From Streptomyces sp. NBC_01549 (lineage in GTDB: Bacteria; Actinomycetota; Actinomycetes; Streptomycetales; Streptomycetaceae), in the NCBI RefSeq assembly GCF_026339955.1, contig NZ_JAPEPW010000001.1:806001-870000 (forward strand): a stretch of DNA of 64,000 nucleotides, in the 5' to 3' direction. The notes under the pieces are model-generated. The model was not told where the DNA came from. It made no database searches and saw only the letters and a list, made by a program, of their open reading frames with translations. The position numbers and the translations under genes are program-made. Positions 1 to 7,897 of the stretch are shown in pieces (within the stretch, counting starts at the first letter, position 1; every line of letters begins with the position of its first letter).

Positions 1-594
1 ACCCTGGACGCCCTGCACACCACGAAGAAGACCGCCCACCTGATCACGGACCGGCTCGACGCCCACTACGTCCTGATCCTGAAGGGGAACCAGCCGCTGG
101 CCCGCGCCGCCGCCCAGGCGCTGCTGGCCGGTACCGACGCCGAGTGGACCGAGACCACCGAGGCCGAGGACGACCGTGGGCACGGGCGCACCGAGCGTCG
201 CACGATCCGCACCGCCCAAGCCGACGACGCCCTCTTCCCCGGCGCGGGACAGGTCTTCCGCCTGCGCCGTGACACCGGCGGCCTCGACGGAACCTGGACC
301 GGGAAGGAGATCGTCTTCGGCGTCACCAGCCTGCCCGCCCACCTCGCAGGCCCCGCTCACCTCAACCACTACGAGAGGGTCCACTGGTCCATAGAAAACA
401 AGATCCACTGGGTGCGGGACGTCACCTTCCATGAGGACAACTCCCAGGTCAGGACCGGCACCGCACCCCGAGCACTGGCCAGCTTCCGCAACCTGGGCAT
501 CAGCACGCTCCGCCTGGCCGGACGAGCCAACATCGCCCACGCCCGCCGCGATCTCCTCAACCACAACGACGCCTTCGCCGTCTACGGCATCTGA
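1..594 (+). CDS. ISAs1-family transposase, C-terminal part (5' truncated by window edge)
   Basis: This is the last 197 codons of a DDE transposase whose full 432-residue version is present at 11551-12849. The fragment includes the family's C-terminal signature [18 protein letters not shown], where the final glutamates of the DDE catalytic set are expected, followed by the conserved RALASFRNL block. The start codon is outside the window, so intactness cannot be judged here. It would move the ISAs1 element by DNA cleavage and strand transfer. Confidence 0.92.
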   Translation, partial: TLDALHTTKKTAHLITDRLDAHYVLILKGNQPLARAAAQALLAGTDAEWTETTEAEDDRGHGRTERRTIRTAQADDALFPGAGQVFRLRRDTGGLDGTWTGKEIVFGVTSLPAHLAGPAHLNHYERVHWSIENKIHWVRDVTFHEDNSQVRTGTAPRALASFRNLGISTLRLAGRANIAHARRDLLNHNDAFAVYGI

Positions 595-640
595 TCAACT
601 ACCACGAAGCCGGACACAACCGAACAACGCCGGGGCCGTG
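1..640 (+). mobile_element. ISAs1-family insertion sequence, copy A (right part only)
   Basis: The left edge of the window falls inside an insertion sequence that is the same, base for base as far as I compared, as the right 640 bases of the complete copy at 11414-12895. It ends with the same terminal sequence (cgccggggccgtg), which is the inverted complement of the left end of copy B. The element is joined directly to a truncated ESX effector gene. The left end and the target duplication lie outside the window. Identity between copies suggests recent transposition or gene conversion. Confidence 0.92.
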
Positions 641-1214
641 TTTGGAAGAGGCCATCGCATGGTTCACCGGCGACTGGGAGTCATACGTCAAATGCGGCGA
701 GATGTGGGCCAACACGGGAAAGTTCGCCAAGGACATAGCCACGAATCTGAAGGCCGGAAACAGGGAGCTGGATGCGACTTGGAACGGCAACGCGGCCGAT
801 TCCGCCTATGTCTACTTTGACGAGTTGGCGAGGAAGATCGACTCCCTGGACGAGAACTTGAAGGAGCTTCAGGGCGCTTACAACGATGTCGGCCTTGCTG
901 TGGCCAGAGGTGCAGACCTCGTCAAGGGCTTGCTCGAGCAGCTGGCGGATGAGGCAATCATCGCGGAGGTCGAGCTCACGGCGGGCACGCTGCTGGCCGA
1001 GACAGGTGTGGGTGCCGTCGTGGGCTATGCGGCTGCCGCTCTCGAAATCGCTGAAATGATCAAGACATGGGGGCGTATGACCGAAGCCTACAGCGCTGCC
1101 CAGGAAGCTGTGGATGTGTCGACGGCCGCTGCTGGATTGGTGGTCGGCAGTCTCAGCGTCGCCCTGAAGAGCTTTCCCGAGCCGGGGAAGAGCTACGACA
1201 ACCCCGCGGTGTAG
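641..1214 (+). pseudogene. ESX (type VII) secreted effector-like protein, 5' end removed by ISAs1 insertion
   Basis: About 190 codons remain and the reading frame begins immediately at the insertion-sequence boundary. A TTG at 642 could be a chance start, but I see no native N-terminus. The fragment aligns with the C-terminal half of the intact effector at 19423-20532. Both have the tryptophan motif in a W(N/Q)GNAADxAYxYFDEL context, a long helical segment, and a matching C-terminus ending in PGxxYxNPAV. WXG motifs are typical of T7SS substrates. The central part is hydrophobic and rich in Ala/Gly, so membrane insertion is possible. The truncated product probably lacks its secretion-competent N-terminal domain. 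The target of the effector is unknown. Confidence 0.75.
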
Positions 1215-1220
1215 CCGCTG

Positions 1221-1811
1221 TTAGTTCAGGAGCCAGGCCGACAGCGTCAGGAGGAGACAGACGCCAGAACCGGCGAGGCCCCCGCGGACGAGCCACTTGC
1301 GCACCATGCCTACGCGGGTACCAGATACCGCCCGGGTGATCATGGCTACCTGCATACCGCTGCGGGGGAACATGCCTGTGACAGCGAATGACATGCCGAA
1401 CGCCACCACGAGCCAGCCGAGGAAGAACATCGCGATCCACCGTGTCGTCTCGCCAAAGCCGACTTTCACGTACCCGTTGCCAGCCTGCTGCACGGAAACC
1501 TTGCTACCCGGCTTCACCTCCGCCCGGATGCTCGCCTGGTCATCGATGATCTTGCCGTTGTCGGACCGGAAGGTCCCTCCGCACACCTTGGTGTCGCTGG
1601 AGTTGCGGCTACCTTGTTCGACCCAGCAGCGCTCCACGGCCAGAGTGCCGTGGGTGCCGGCGAGGCCGGCCGCGTGGGCCGCGTTGTAGAGGCCGAACCC
1701 GAAAGTCACCAGGGCGAGAACGAAGAACAGCCCCCCGAGAGCGCGGCCCATGATGCTGGGCCGGGGCAGTGCTGCGGTCGGTGCGAGCGGCGTCAGTTCT
1801 GGCTGCACCAC
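1221..1811 (-). CDS. Predicted membrane protein, unknown function
   Basis: I do not recognise a family. The product (about 196 residues) has a hydrophobic segment near the N-terminus (GRALGGLFFVLALVTFGFGL) and a cysteine-containing extracytoplasmic stretch (RCWVEQGS, KVCGGTF). A second helix lies near FFLGWLVVAFGMSFAV and a third at the C-terminus. The two cysteines between helices could form a disulphide outside the cell. I chose the GTG at 1811 because GAGGG lies 6 bases upstream; an in-frame ATG at 1835 has no comparable site. It converges on the truncated effector gene, with only 6 bases between the stops. Confidence 0.6.
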   Translation of the reverse strand: MVQPELTPLAPTAALPRPSIMGRALGGLFFVLALVTFGFGLYNAAHAAGLAGTHGTLAVERCWVEQGSRNSSDTKVCGGTFRSDNGKIIDDQASIRAEVKPGSKVSVQQAGNGYVKVGFGETTRWIAMFFLGWLVVAFGMSFAVTGMFPRSGMQVAMITRAVSGTRVGMVRKWLVRGGLAGSGVCLLLTLSAWLLN

Positions 1812-2066
1812 TACACTCCCTCGCCCATACCGCACGTCTCAACTAGCGCACGGTCCTGCCTCAAACCGTCCCCCGGCCTCGACTCCACACGTGTGCCGAC
1901 CTTGTCGCACTCCTTCATACTGCCCAAGTAAAGCAGCACGACGACCGCAATCCGCACCCGGAGGTGGTCCCTCGTCCTGGAGCTGGAGTTCGGTTTCGGA
2001 CAGACCTGCTGACATCGGCTGGTCCGGTGGCACAGAGCCCGCTTGGGCCTCGACCTGCCCCGCAAC

Positions 2067-2465
2067 TCAGCTTTGCGGGCCCCCACAGTCTGCGGGTGCG
2101 GCAGCAGTACGGGCGGGCGGCGGCTTGGCGGGCTGTCGGAGTCGTGCGCCTCGGCTTTCCGCGATGAGGAGGGTGTCACCGAGAGCCTGGGCGAGTTGTT
2201 CGGCGAGGTCTCGGACCTGGGCATCGGGGGCAGCGGGTATGGCGAGTACTTCCCAGGCCCGTTCGTGGAGCCGTTCTGCGAGGCCGAGTTGTACGGTCTC
2301 CACGCGGTCGGCGATCCGGGAGAGCGTGCCGTCACCGGCGCCGTCCTCGATGAGGTAGCAGCGCTGGCCGAGGGAGCCGGTCCAGGGGAGTAGGCGGGCG
2401 CGGGGATCGGACTTCTCGGGGAGGTCTCCCCCTCCTCCCGGCCCATCCGTTTCCGACCAGGTCAT
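2067..2465 (-). CDS. Conserved hypothetical protein, last gene of a three-gene operon
   Basis: The 132-residue product has no domain I can name. It contains a mixed alpha/beta N-terminal part around the GQRCYLIEDG segment, then a long amphipathic helix rich in Ala, Glu and Gln (QVRDLAEQLAQALGDTLL), and a low-complexity Pro/Ala tail. The start codon overlaps the stop of the upstream gene as ATGA, so the two are probably translationally coupled. Codon use is normal for this genome. Together with the two upstream genes it is divergent from an XRE/DUF397 pair, an arrangement familiar from streptomycetes. Function is unknown. Confidence 0.6.
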   Translation of the reverse strand: MTWSETDGPGGGGDLPEKSDPRARLLPWTGSLGQRCYLIEDGAGDGTLSRIADRVETVQLGLAERLHERAWEVLAIPAAPDAQVRDLAEQLAQALGDTLLIAESRGARLRQPAKPPPARTAAAPADCGGPQS

Positions 2466-2761
2466 CCGCCGACCTCCACTCCGTGGATACGGCGAGTGCC
2501 GACGTCGATGTCGTACGTCGCCAGCCAGAGAGCTCGGCGCCGGGCGCGCTGCTCACTGGTGAGTACGTAGGGGCGAACAGGTGGGGTGGCGCAGCCGTCG
2601 AGGGGCGCGTCGGTGGCGTAGGGGCCAGGTGCTCTGCGGAGCGCAGGCCTCGGTTCCCGGCGGTGTACGGGGGCGAGCGGCGTGTGTCCGGCGCGGTGAC
2701 GGCCACGCGGGGCGAAGAGGACGGCAAGCGCGTCGAGGGCGCGGAGGATCTGGTTGATCAT
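2462..2761 (-). CDS. Conserved hypothetical protein, middle gene of a three-gene operon
   Basis: The 99-residue product is basic and rich in Arg and Pro. It begins with a short amphipathic helix (INQILRALDALAVLFAPRG) and ends with RRALWLATYDIDVGTRRIHG, which looks like a small folded C-terminal motif. The central section is low complexity. It starts 4 bases after the stop of the upstream zinc-ribbon gene and overlaps the downstream gene by 4 bases, so it is clearly cotranscribed. The family appears widespread in Streptomyces, but I know no assigned role. Confidence 0.62.
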   Translation of the reverse strand: MINQILRALDALAVLFAPRGRHRAGHTPLAPVHRREPRPALRRAPGPYATDAPLDGCATPPVRPYVLTSEQRARRRALWLATYDIDVGTRRIHGVEVGG

Positions 2762-2765
2762 TGCG

Positions 2766-3005
2766 TCAACTCACGTCGCCGTCAGTGGTCTTGGAGTGGC
2801 GCTCGCAGTCGGCGCAGATCTGTACGGCCCAGCCGAGCCGGCCTCCATCGGGGTGCTGTGTGTACGCGTGACCGCAGGGCTCGAGCCCTTGTCCTCCGCC
2901 GCAGCGGACGCACGCCAGGCCGTAGAGGCGGCGCCAGGACTCGTAGGGGAGGCGGAGGGGGTCGTGGGTGCCGGTGCGGAGATCGGAGGGTTCTCGGGTC
3001 GTCAT
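2766..3005 (-). CDS. Small zinc-ribbon-like protein, first gene of a three-gene operon
   Basis: The 79-residue product starting at the ATG at 3005 (MTTREPSDLR) has two cysteine pairs, VRCGG and ICADC, plus CGHAYT between them. This pattern fits a zinc-binding ribbon. I prefer this start over an upstream ATG at 3104 because the extension is poorly coding. The gene leads an operon of three small unknown genes and is divergent from the XRE regulator, so the 218-base gap between them probably holds promoters for both. A nucleic-acid-binding or adaptor role is possible but not shown. Confidence 0.6.
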   Translation of the reverse strand: MTTREPSDLRTGTHDPLRLPYESWRRLYGLACVRCGGGQGLEPCGHAYTQHPDGGRLGWAVQICADCERHSKTTDGDVS

Positions 3006-3223
3006 GCTCGACTCCAGGCGGTTCCAGGCGTGAGAAGTGAAGCCACGCAGGGTTGCTTCGTGGTCGCTGTGAGTAGCGCGCCTCTGGAGTATGGCACTGT
3101 TCATCTCGCCATGTGAATCTCATGACGAACTTCTCTGAGTGCTCGCGTGCGCTCTGCTGACGTTGAAGGCACTCGTCGCGACCGGGACAATGGCGTGACC
3201 TGGACATAGGGAAGGGCGTGACA

Positions 3224-4087
3224 GTGGGGCCCACAACTCGCCGCCGCCAACTGGGAGCTGAGCTTCGCAGGCTGCGCGATCGCAAGGGAATGACGTTGGA
3301 GGCTGCTGGGCAGGCCGTCGGCGTCTCGCGTGCCACGGTGAATCGCTACGAGTCCAACAAGGGGCCCGTCAAGTGGATCGTGGTGGAAGGCCTGTGCCGT
3401 GCTTACGACGCGACGGATGATGAACGTGAAGCGATCGTCGCTCTGGCCAAGTCAGCCAAGGTGCAAGGCTGGTGGCAGGGATACAGCGACGCGATCCACG
3501 AATGGATCACGCCATTTCTGACACTCGAGGACGAAGCTGTTGAGGAGTGTCACTGGGCCAATGCGTACGTGCCCGGCCTGCTCCAGACCCGCGCGTACGC
3601 CACCGCCGTCATCAGGGCCATCGAGGCCAGGGCCGACGAAGACACCATTCAGCGGATGGTGGACGTACGAATGAAGCGGCAGGAGGTACTGAAGCGGGAG
3701 ACGCCACCGCATGTCTGGGCGATCGTCGATGAGGCGGTTGTGCGTCGCTGTGTCGGAGGGCCTGCCGTGATGGCCGAGCAGCTTCAGCACTTGCGCACGA
3801 GCAGTTTGACCCCGCATGTGACGTTGCAGGTACTCCCGTTCGATGCCGGAGCATATGCAGCTGAGAGCACGGGTTTCATCATCATCCGAGGTCCGGAGCC
3901 ATCACTCGATGTAGTACACATGAGTAATCTCAGTGGCGCCCTGTACCTGGAGAAGGAAGCCGAGTTGGAGCGGCATAAGGTGGTGTTCGAGTACCTGCGA
4001 TCGCAGGCGCTGAGCAGCAGCGACACCACGCGGCTGCTCGAAAGTCTGGTCACGGAATTCACGGAGCGCGCAGGTAGGGAGTCATGA
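3224..4087 (+). CDS. XRE-family helix-turn-helix regulator with DUF5753 domain
   Basis: Residues about 10-70 form a helix-turn-helix: LGAELRRLRDRKGMTLEAAG, then a recognition helix around VSRATVNRYES. The remaining 200 residues match the DUF5753 ligand or partner domain found in Streptomyces regulators, with the hallmark YVPGLLQTRAYA and later VLPFDAGAYAA. The GTG at 3224 is favoured because GGGAAGGG lies about 7 bases upstream; the GTG at 3218 is too close to it. The gene overlaps the DUF397 gene by 4 bases (ATGA). Such pairs are often described as toxin-antitoxin-like or developmental regulators (Scr1, WhiJ and BldB neighbourhoods). It may control the divergent three-gene operon. Confidence 0.88.
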   Translation: MGPTTRRRQLGAELRRLRDRKGMTLEAAGQAVGVSRATVNRYESNKGPVKWIVVEGLCRAYDATDDEREAIVALAKSAKVQGWWQGYSDAIHEWITPFLTLEDEAVEECHWANAYVPGLLQTRAYATAVIRAIEARADEDTIQRMVDVRMKRQEVLKRETPPHVWAIVDEAVVRRCVGGPAVMAEQLQHLRTSSLTPHVTLQVLPFDAGAYAAESTGFIIIRGPEPSLDVVHMSNLSGALYLEKEAELERHKVVFEYLRSQALSSSDTTRLLESLVTEFTERAGRES

Positions 4088-4308
4088 TGGCTGCACCTGG
4101 CAGAGACATAGGTGACCGTCTCTGGGTCAAGTCCTCGTACAGCGGCGGGGCCGGCAGCGATTGTGTCGAGGTGGACTTCGGAGCCGGCGAGACGGTCGGG
4201 GTGCGTGACTCGAAGGTGGTCCCGGGGCCCCTCCTGGCTGTTAGTGGTGAGGCGTTTGCCGTCTTCCTCGGCGGAGTCAAGCACGGCCAGATGGATCGTA
4301 CGACCTGA
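4084..4308 (+). CDS. DUF397 family small protein
   Basis: This 74-residue protein has the standard DUF397 features: WVKSSYSGGAGSDCVEV near the N-terminus, then VGVRDSK and a C-terminal FLGGVK. Its start overlaps the stop of the XRE gene, so they are coupled. DUF397 proteins partner with XRE/DUF5753 regulators in actinomycetes and are thought to modulate them. A strong terminator follows 22 bases after the stop, which closes this two-gene operon. Confidence 0.9.
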   Translation: MMAAPGRDIGDRLWVKSSYSGGAGSDCVEVDFGAGETVGVRDSKVVPGPLLAVSGEAFAVFLGGVKHGQMDRTT

Positions 4309-4330
4309 CCGCCCACGTCGTGCACGTACC

Positions 4331-4368
4331 CAGGGGCCGCACCTGGGAATCGCCGGGTGCGGCCCCTG
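4331..4368 (+). terminator. Strong hairpin terminator after the XRE-DUF397 operon
   Basis: A 13-bp perfect stem (caggggccgcacc pairing with ggtgcggcccctg) with a 12-base loop lies just after the DUF397 stop. There is no U-tract, which is common in streptomycetes. Confidence 0.8.
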
Positions 4369-4384
4369 CGTAAGCGCCTTGAGG

Positions 4385-4685
4385 GCTCCGGCCCCGAGCA
4401 CGTCAGCACAATCCGTGCGCGCGACGCCAGGGTCTGGGCCCGCTCCGCGCTGTCGTAGAGCGCCCCCTGCCTGCCGAGGGTGATCGTGCCGCCCTGCATG
4501 AACTGCCTTGGCAGGTAATCGACGTTGTGGGCGCTCCGGAAGACCGCGAGCACACCGCAGCCGGCCAGGGGCGGCACGAAAAATCCCGCGAAGGTGTCCA
4601 GGCGGATGATGAGCACACCAACGTCTCGCTGCGGTGCGCAGTATCCGGCGCAGTCGCCGCGGCGGATCGCCCGCCAGCCTTCCAC
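4385..4685 (-). pseudogene. Possible remnant of an unknown gene
   Basis: From a GTG at 4685 the minus strand keeps strong G/C third-position bias for about 100 codons, including VGVLIIRLDTFAGFF, LPRQFMQGGTITLG and LYDSAERAQTLA. The bias then fades toward the terminator of the neighbouring operon, where no sensible stop occurs before the DUF397 gene. I read this as a gene that has lost its 3' end. I do not recognise the family. Confidence 0.35.
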
Positions 4686-4722
4686 CCAGCTCTACAAGCA
4701 GCGCAACGCGGCGAACGCCGCT

Positions 4723-5379
4723 TCAACCGCTTGAGGCGTTGGCCTTACGCGCCGCCGTCTCACTGGACACTTCCATGAGCTCGCCACCGCCCGGCACAGC
4801 CAGGACACCGAATCCTCGCGTCCTGGCGCCGCCCGCCTGCCAGACCTTGCCGGCGTACCAGGCACCCTGCTCCAGCCCCTGGGGCCAGCGACGCCGGTGG
4901 AGCGGACTCCGCGCGGACATGAGACCGGTCAGCTCTTCACCTTCGCTGTAGCGCAGTTGGAGCGGAACGCCCATGACGTCCTTGACGCCAGAAGGCTTGT
5001 GCGCTTCAGGGATGAACTGCCACGGGTGCTCTTCGAGAACGCGACGGATGCGCTTCAGGGAGGCCATTACGTCGCGGCGTAGATAGAGAAGAATTAGATA
5101 AACGAACGACACCAGGACGATCGCTCCGGCAAACCGCTCTTTCTCGATCTCGCTTGAGGCATTCCCACTCAACACAAAGTACGCCACCCAGGACAGGCCA
5201 TACGGGAGGTGCCAGATCCAGCGCCCCCTCTTCGCTTTGCGTCGCGCCTTCTCCCATGCCGCCCGGGTCTCGGGGTGATCGAATGCACATTTAGCCAGAG
5301 GCATCGGTACGGTGACTCTGCCTCGCTCGGTTGACGCGCCGAGTTCATCCAAGGGAAGACCCCCACCACTCTCTTCCAC
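4723..5379 (-). CDS. ESX-locus-associated membrane protein, two helices (paralogue of 7894-8517)
   Basis: The 218-residue product has a charged N-terminus, two membrane helices at about 54-71 and 83-99, and a soluble C-terminal domain. The C-terminal part resembles the product at 7894-8517: a Leu/Arg-rich linker, a GVPLQLRYSEG-like segment, GAWYAGKVWQAGG compared with GFWFAGDELFGG, and a final hydrophobic strand. The start is the GTG at 5379, with GGAGGAG 5 bases upstream; longer in-frame ATG starts have no such site. It is divergent from the effector-like operon that begins at 5587. The paralogy suggests both serve the same T7SS function, but none is known. Confidence 0.68.
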   Translation of the reverse strand: MEESGGGLPLDELGASTERGRVTVPMPLAKCAFDHPETRAAWEKARRKAKRGRWIWHLPYGLSWVAYFVLSGNASSEIEKERFAGAIVLVSFVYLILLYLRRDVMASLKRIRRVLEEHPWQFIPEAHKPSGVKDVMGVPLQLRYSEGEELTGLMSARSPLHRRRWPQGLEQGAWYAGKVWQAGGARTRGFGVLAVPGGGELMEVSSETAARKANASSG

Positions 5380-5586
5380 AGAATCTCCTCCAGTACGGCA
5401 CGAAAACTCACGAGGCATCGACTTCGCGCCACCCAGGCCTCCGGAGGCGCACCGTCCGAGCGCGATCGACACACCACTCTACTCATATATAGGCTGCTGC
5501 CCGGCCGGTCGGCGCCAGGCAAGCCCGCACGCCCGGAATGCCCGGAATGCCCGGAATTCTATTTTTTGCCGCCACGGGGGTGCTTG

Positions 5587-5913
5587 GTGGGGGACCACTT
5601 CAAAATCGATGTCGACCAATTGGACCGATTCGTCAAAACACTTCAGCAGGCGACGAAAGACCTCGACGATGCGCGCAAGGCGCTTGCACACGTCCGCGCC
5701 GCTGAGATCGGGACGTCACGACTGGACGAGGCCTGTGACACATTCCAGGAACGGTGGAAGTACGGGTCTGAACAGTTGAGCGAGATGATCGGCGCCATCG
5801 GTGAGGGCGTGAAGGCTAACAAGCTGAGTTATGAAGAATTCGAAGAGAATCTGCAAAACGCCCTCAAGCAGATGGCCAAGGCCTCTACGTCGGGCGACGG
5901 GGTGAAGGGCTGA
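5587..5913 (+). CDS. WXG100-like small coiled-coil protein, first gene of effector operon
   Basis: The product is 108 residues of nearly pure helix with a weak central turn containing a tryptophan (FQERWKYGSEQL), which is the size and shape of a WXG100 subunit. The canonical WxG triplet is replaced by WKYG. I chose the GTG at 5587 (MGDHFKIDVDQ), with GGGGG 6 bases upstream. It overlaps the next gene as TGATG. In T7SS loci, such small helical proteins heterodimerise with the N-terminal domain of a larger effector to form the secreted targeting unit. That is the inferred role here. Confidence 0.7.
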   Translation: MGDHFKIDVDQLDRFVKTLQQATKDLDDARKALAHVRAAEIGTSRLDEACDTFQERWKYGSEQLSEMIGAIGEGVKANKLSYEEFEENLQNALKQMAKASTSGDGVKG

Positions 5914-7196
5914 TGGCCGTGAACCCGTATCCGAATCTCGGCTGGAACCCGGCTCCTGGCGTACCCGGTGAAGTCGCCGCGCTACAGCAGAAGGTGAAGG
6001 CCGCGGCAGCAGCGCTGGACAGCTCCTACCAGCAGATCGAGCGGCTCCTCGGAGAGAGCGCGCACTGGGAGGGTGACGCGGCAGACGCCTTCCGGGAGGC
6101 CCTGGACGGTGAGCTGCCGAAGTACATGATGAATGCCGGGCATTCGCTCGGCAAGGCAGCGGCGTGGCTCGACGTCTGGAATGGAGACCTCTCCTCCCAC
6201 CGCGACCTTGCGAAGAAGTACGACGAGGAAGCAGGCGACAAGAAGTCCGCCGCCGAGAAGGCGAAGCAGCACCATGACGAGGCGGCCCAGCACCCGGACC
6301 TCCAACTCGCCGGGAAGGAGTTCCCCAGTCAGCAGGAGGCCGACTCCGCGACAGCGCGCCTACGCGCCGCCGAGCGCTCACTCAATGAGGCCACCACCCA
6401 GCTCGACAACGCCAATCAGGCCTACGCGGACGTCATCGCCAAGGCCCGCGCTCTGGAGAACGAGCACAAGGAGAGGGCCGACGTCATCTCCAGGAAGCTC
6501 GACGAGGCGGACGATAAACTGGCTCCCAAGGAACCCGGGTGGCTCAGTAAGACCCTTGAGGGCATCGGGGAGGCCCTCAGCAAGGTGGGGCAATTCCTGC
6601 TGGACCACGCCGGAACCATCGGGGCGATCGCCGGCCTCCTGGCGCTCTTCCCCACGCCTCTCGCGCCTGCTTTCGCCGCCATCGCCATCGTGGCCAGCGC
6701 TGCTTCACTGGCCAAGAACCTCTCCAGCGAGGACTTCAGGGACTCCCTGACGGGTCAGTACGGATGGAACGCGGGCCTGACCGCATGGGGCTCCCTCGTT
6801 GGCGACACCATGGGGGTGGTACCCGGAATCGGCATCTTGGCCCGAGCGGGAAGCGAGGTGGGCCTGGCGTCCGCGGTGGCCAGGGAGGGCGGTGAGGCGA
6901 TGTCGTTGGGCGCCAAGGCCGGTACTTTCGCCAGCGAGGTGAAGGCCGTCAACTCGTACCGTGCCCTGGACGTCGCCACCAGCCCCACCAAGGGATTGGA
7001 CTGGACCCTCAACGGCATCAACACCGCGGCGAACTCGATCTCCTCGGCGGAGACCATCGGGTGGCTCCCGGAAGACGGCATCGGTCACGACTCCACGGAA
7101 ACCACCAAGGCCGGCGTGGCGGCGTCCGGCGCGGCAGGCACGCTCGGGACCTTCGGTACCGATATCGCTGAACTCGCAAGGAGTATCCGGCTGTGA
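5913..7196 (+). CDS. Putative T7SS effector with WXG domain and hydrophobic hairpin
   Basis: The 427-residue protein has an N-terminal helical WXG-type module with the motif HWEGDAADAFREAL near residue 55. A long coiled coil follows, rich in Ala, Glu, Lys and Asp, to about residue 200. Then there are hydrophobic segments (TIGAIAGLLALFPTPLAPAF and AIAIVASAASLAKNL) and an Ala/Gly-rich C-terminal part. No enzymatic motif is visible. The layout resembles polytopic WXG proteins such as large T7SS substrates that insert into membranes. It lies between a WXG100-like partner and two possible accessory genes, with 4-base overlaps throughout. It is a good candidate for the secreted product of this operon. 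Confidence 0.68.
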   Translation: MAVNPYPNLGWNPAPGVPGEVAALQQKVKAAAAALDSSYQQIERLLGESAHWEGDAADAFREALDGELPKYMMNAGHSLGKAAAWLDVWNGDLSSHRDLAKKYDEEAGDKKSAAEKAKQHHDEAAQHPDLQLAGKEFPSQQEADSATARLRAAERSLNEATTQLDNANQAYADVIAKARALENEHKERADVISRKLDEADDKLAPKEPGWLSKTLEGIGEALSKVGQFLLDHAGTIGAIAGLLALFPTPLAPAFAAIAIVASAASLAKNLSSEDFRDSLTGQYGWNAGLTAWGSLVGDTMGVVPGIGILARAGSEVGLASAVAREGGEAMSLGAKAGTFASEVKAVNSYRALDVATSPTKGLDWTLNGINTAANSISSAETIGWLPEDGIGHDSTETTKAGVAASGAAGTLGTFGTDIAELARSIRL

Positions 7197-7897
7197 ACAA
7201 GCACCTCGGCGTTGCCGACACCGCGCCGCAGCCGATGCTCTGGTACGGACTCCCCCACGGGTATCTGGAACTCGATCTCAATCCGTCGTCGGAGGGGGTC
7301 GCGGAACTGGCACGGCGGGTCAGCGGATTCCCCCAGGAGGTCCGCGACCGGGTGGCGCAGCTGTTTCGCCTGTACGCCACAACCGTGATGATGCTGCGGA
7401 AGCAGTCAGTGGCCACCTGCGCGCTAGGCATGCACCCCGACGGCAACGGAGAGGCGTCGCTGTCGGTCCTCACCATTTCAGCTGTTCCGTCCACCGGAGC
7501 GAACCCCAAGCTCGTCCTGGCCGACATGGTGACCTCCCACGCGGGAGGAGGTGCCAGCGACGGCATGCAGCCCATCGAACTACCGGTTGGCATCGGGTTC
7601 TTGACCGAGCAGGTACGTAAGACAGCGGCACCCGGTGTCCCGCCCGAAGGGCAGGAGGAACCCCTGGAGGGTTCGGTCTGGCAGGGAATGGTGGCGGTAC
7701 CGGACACCCGTACCCCGTCGATCATCACCGTGCAGTTGGTGACACCAGCGGTCGAACTCGCCGACGATTACCGCGCCGTACTGCTTGGTACCGCACGCAC
7801 CTTGACGTTCACCGACCCGACAGCTGCGGGGACGGGACACGACGCCGACTCGGTGTCCAGCTCCGCCGCGCAAGCCGTAAGGAACGACTTCGGATGA
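7193..7897 (+). CDS. Conserved T7SS-associated soluble protein, possibly a chaperone or immunity factor
   Basis: The 234-residue product has no signal peptide or membrane helix. It has alternating strands and helices (ATCALGMHPDGNGEASLSVL, then PKLVLADMV, then IITVQLVTPAVELADDYRAV). It follows the effector gene with a GTGA overlap, so expression is coupled. T7SS operons often place an EspG-type chaperone or an immunity protein at this position. I see no convincing EspG signature, so the role is inferred from position only. Confidence 0.55.
   Translation: MNKHLGVADTAPQPMLWYGLPHGYLELDLNPSSEGVAELARRVSGFPQEVRDRVAQLFRLYATTVMMLRKQSVATCALGMHPDGNGEASLSVLTISAVPSTGANPKLVLADMVTSHAGGGASDGMQPIELPVGIGFLTEQVRKTAAPGVPPEGQEEPLEGSVWQGMVAVPDTRTPSIITVQLVTPAVELADDYRAVLLGTARTLTFTDPTAAGTGHDADSVSSSAAQAVRNDFG

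Noticed and set aside
1839..2446. Minus-strand Pro/Ser-rich frames between the membrane protein and the three-gene operon
   Set aside because: They overlap the better supported gene at 2067-2465 or lack codon bias and a ribosome binding site.
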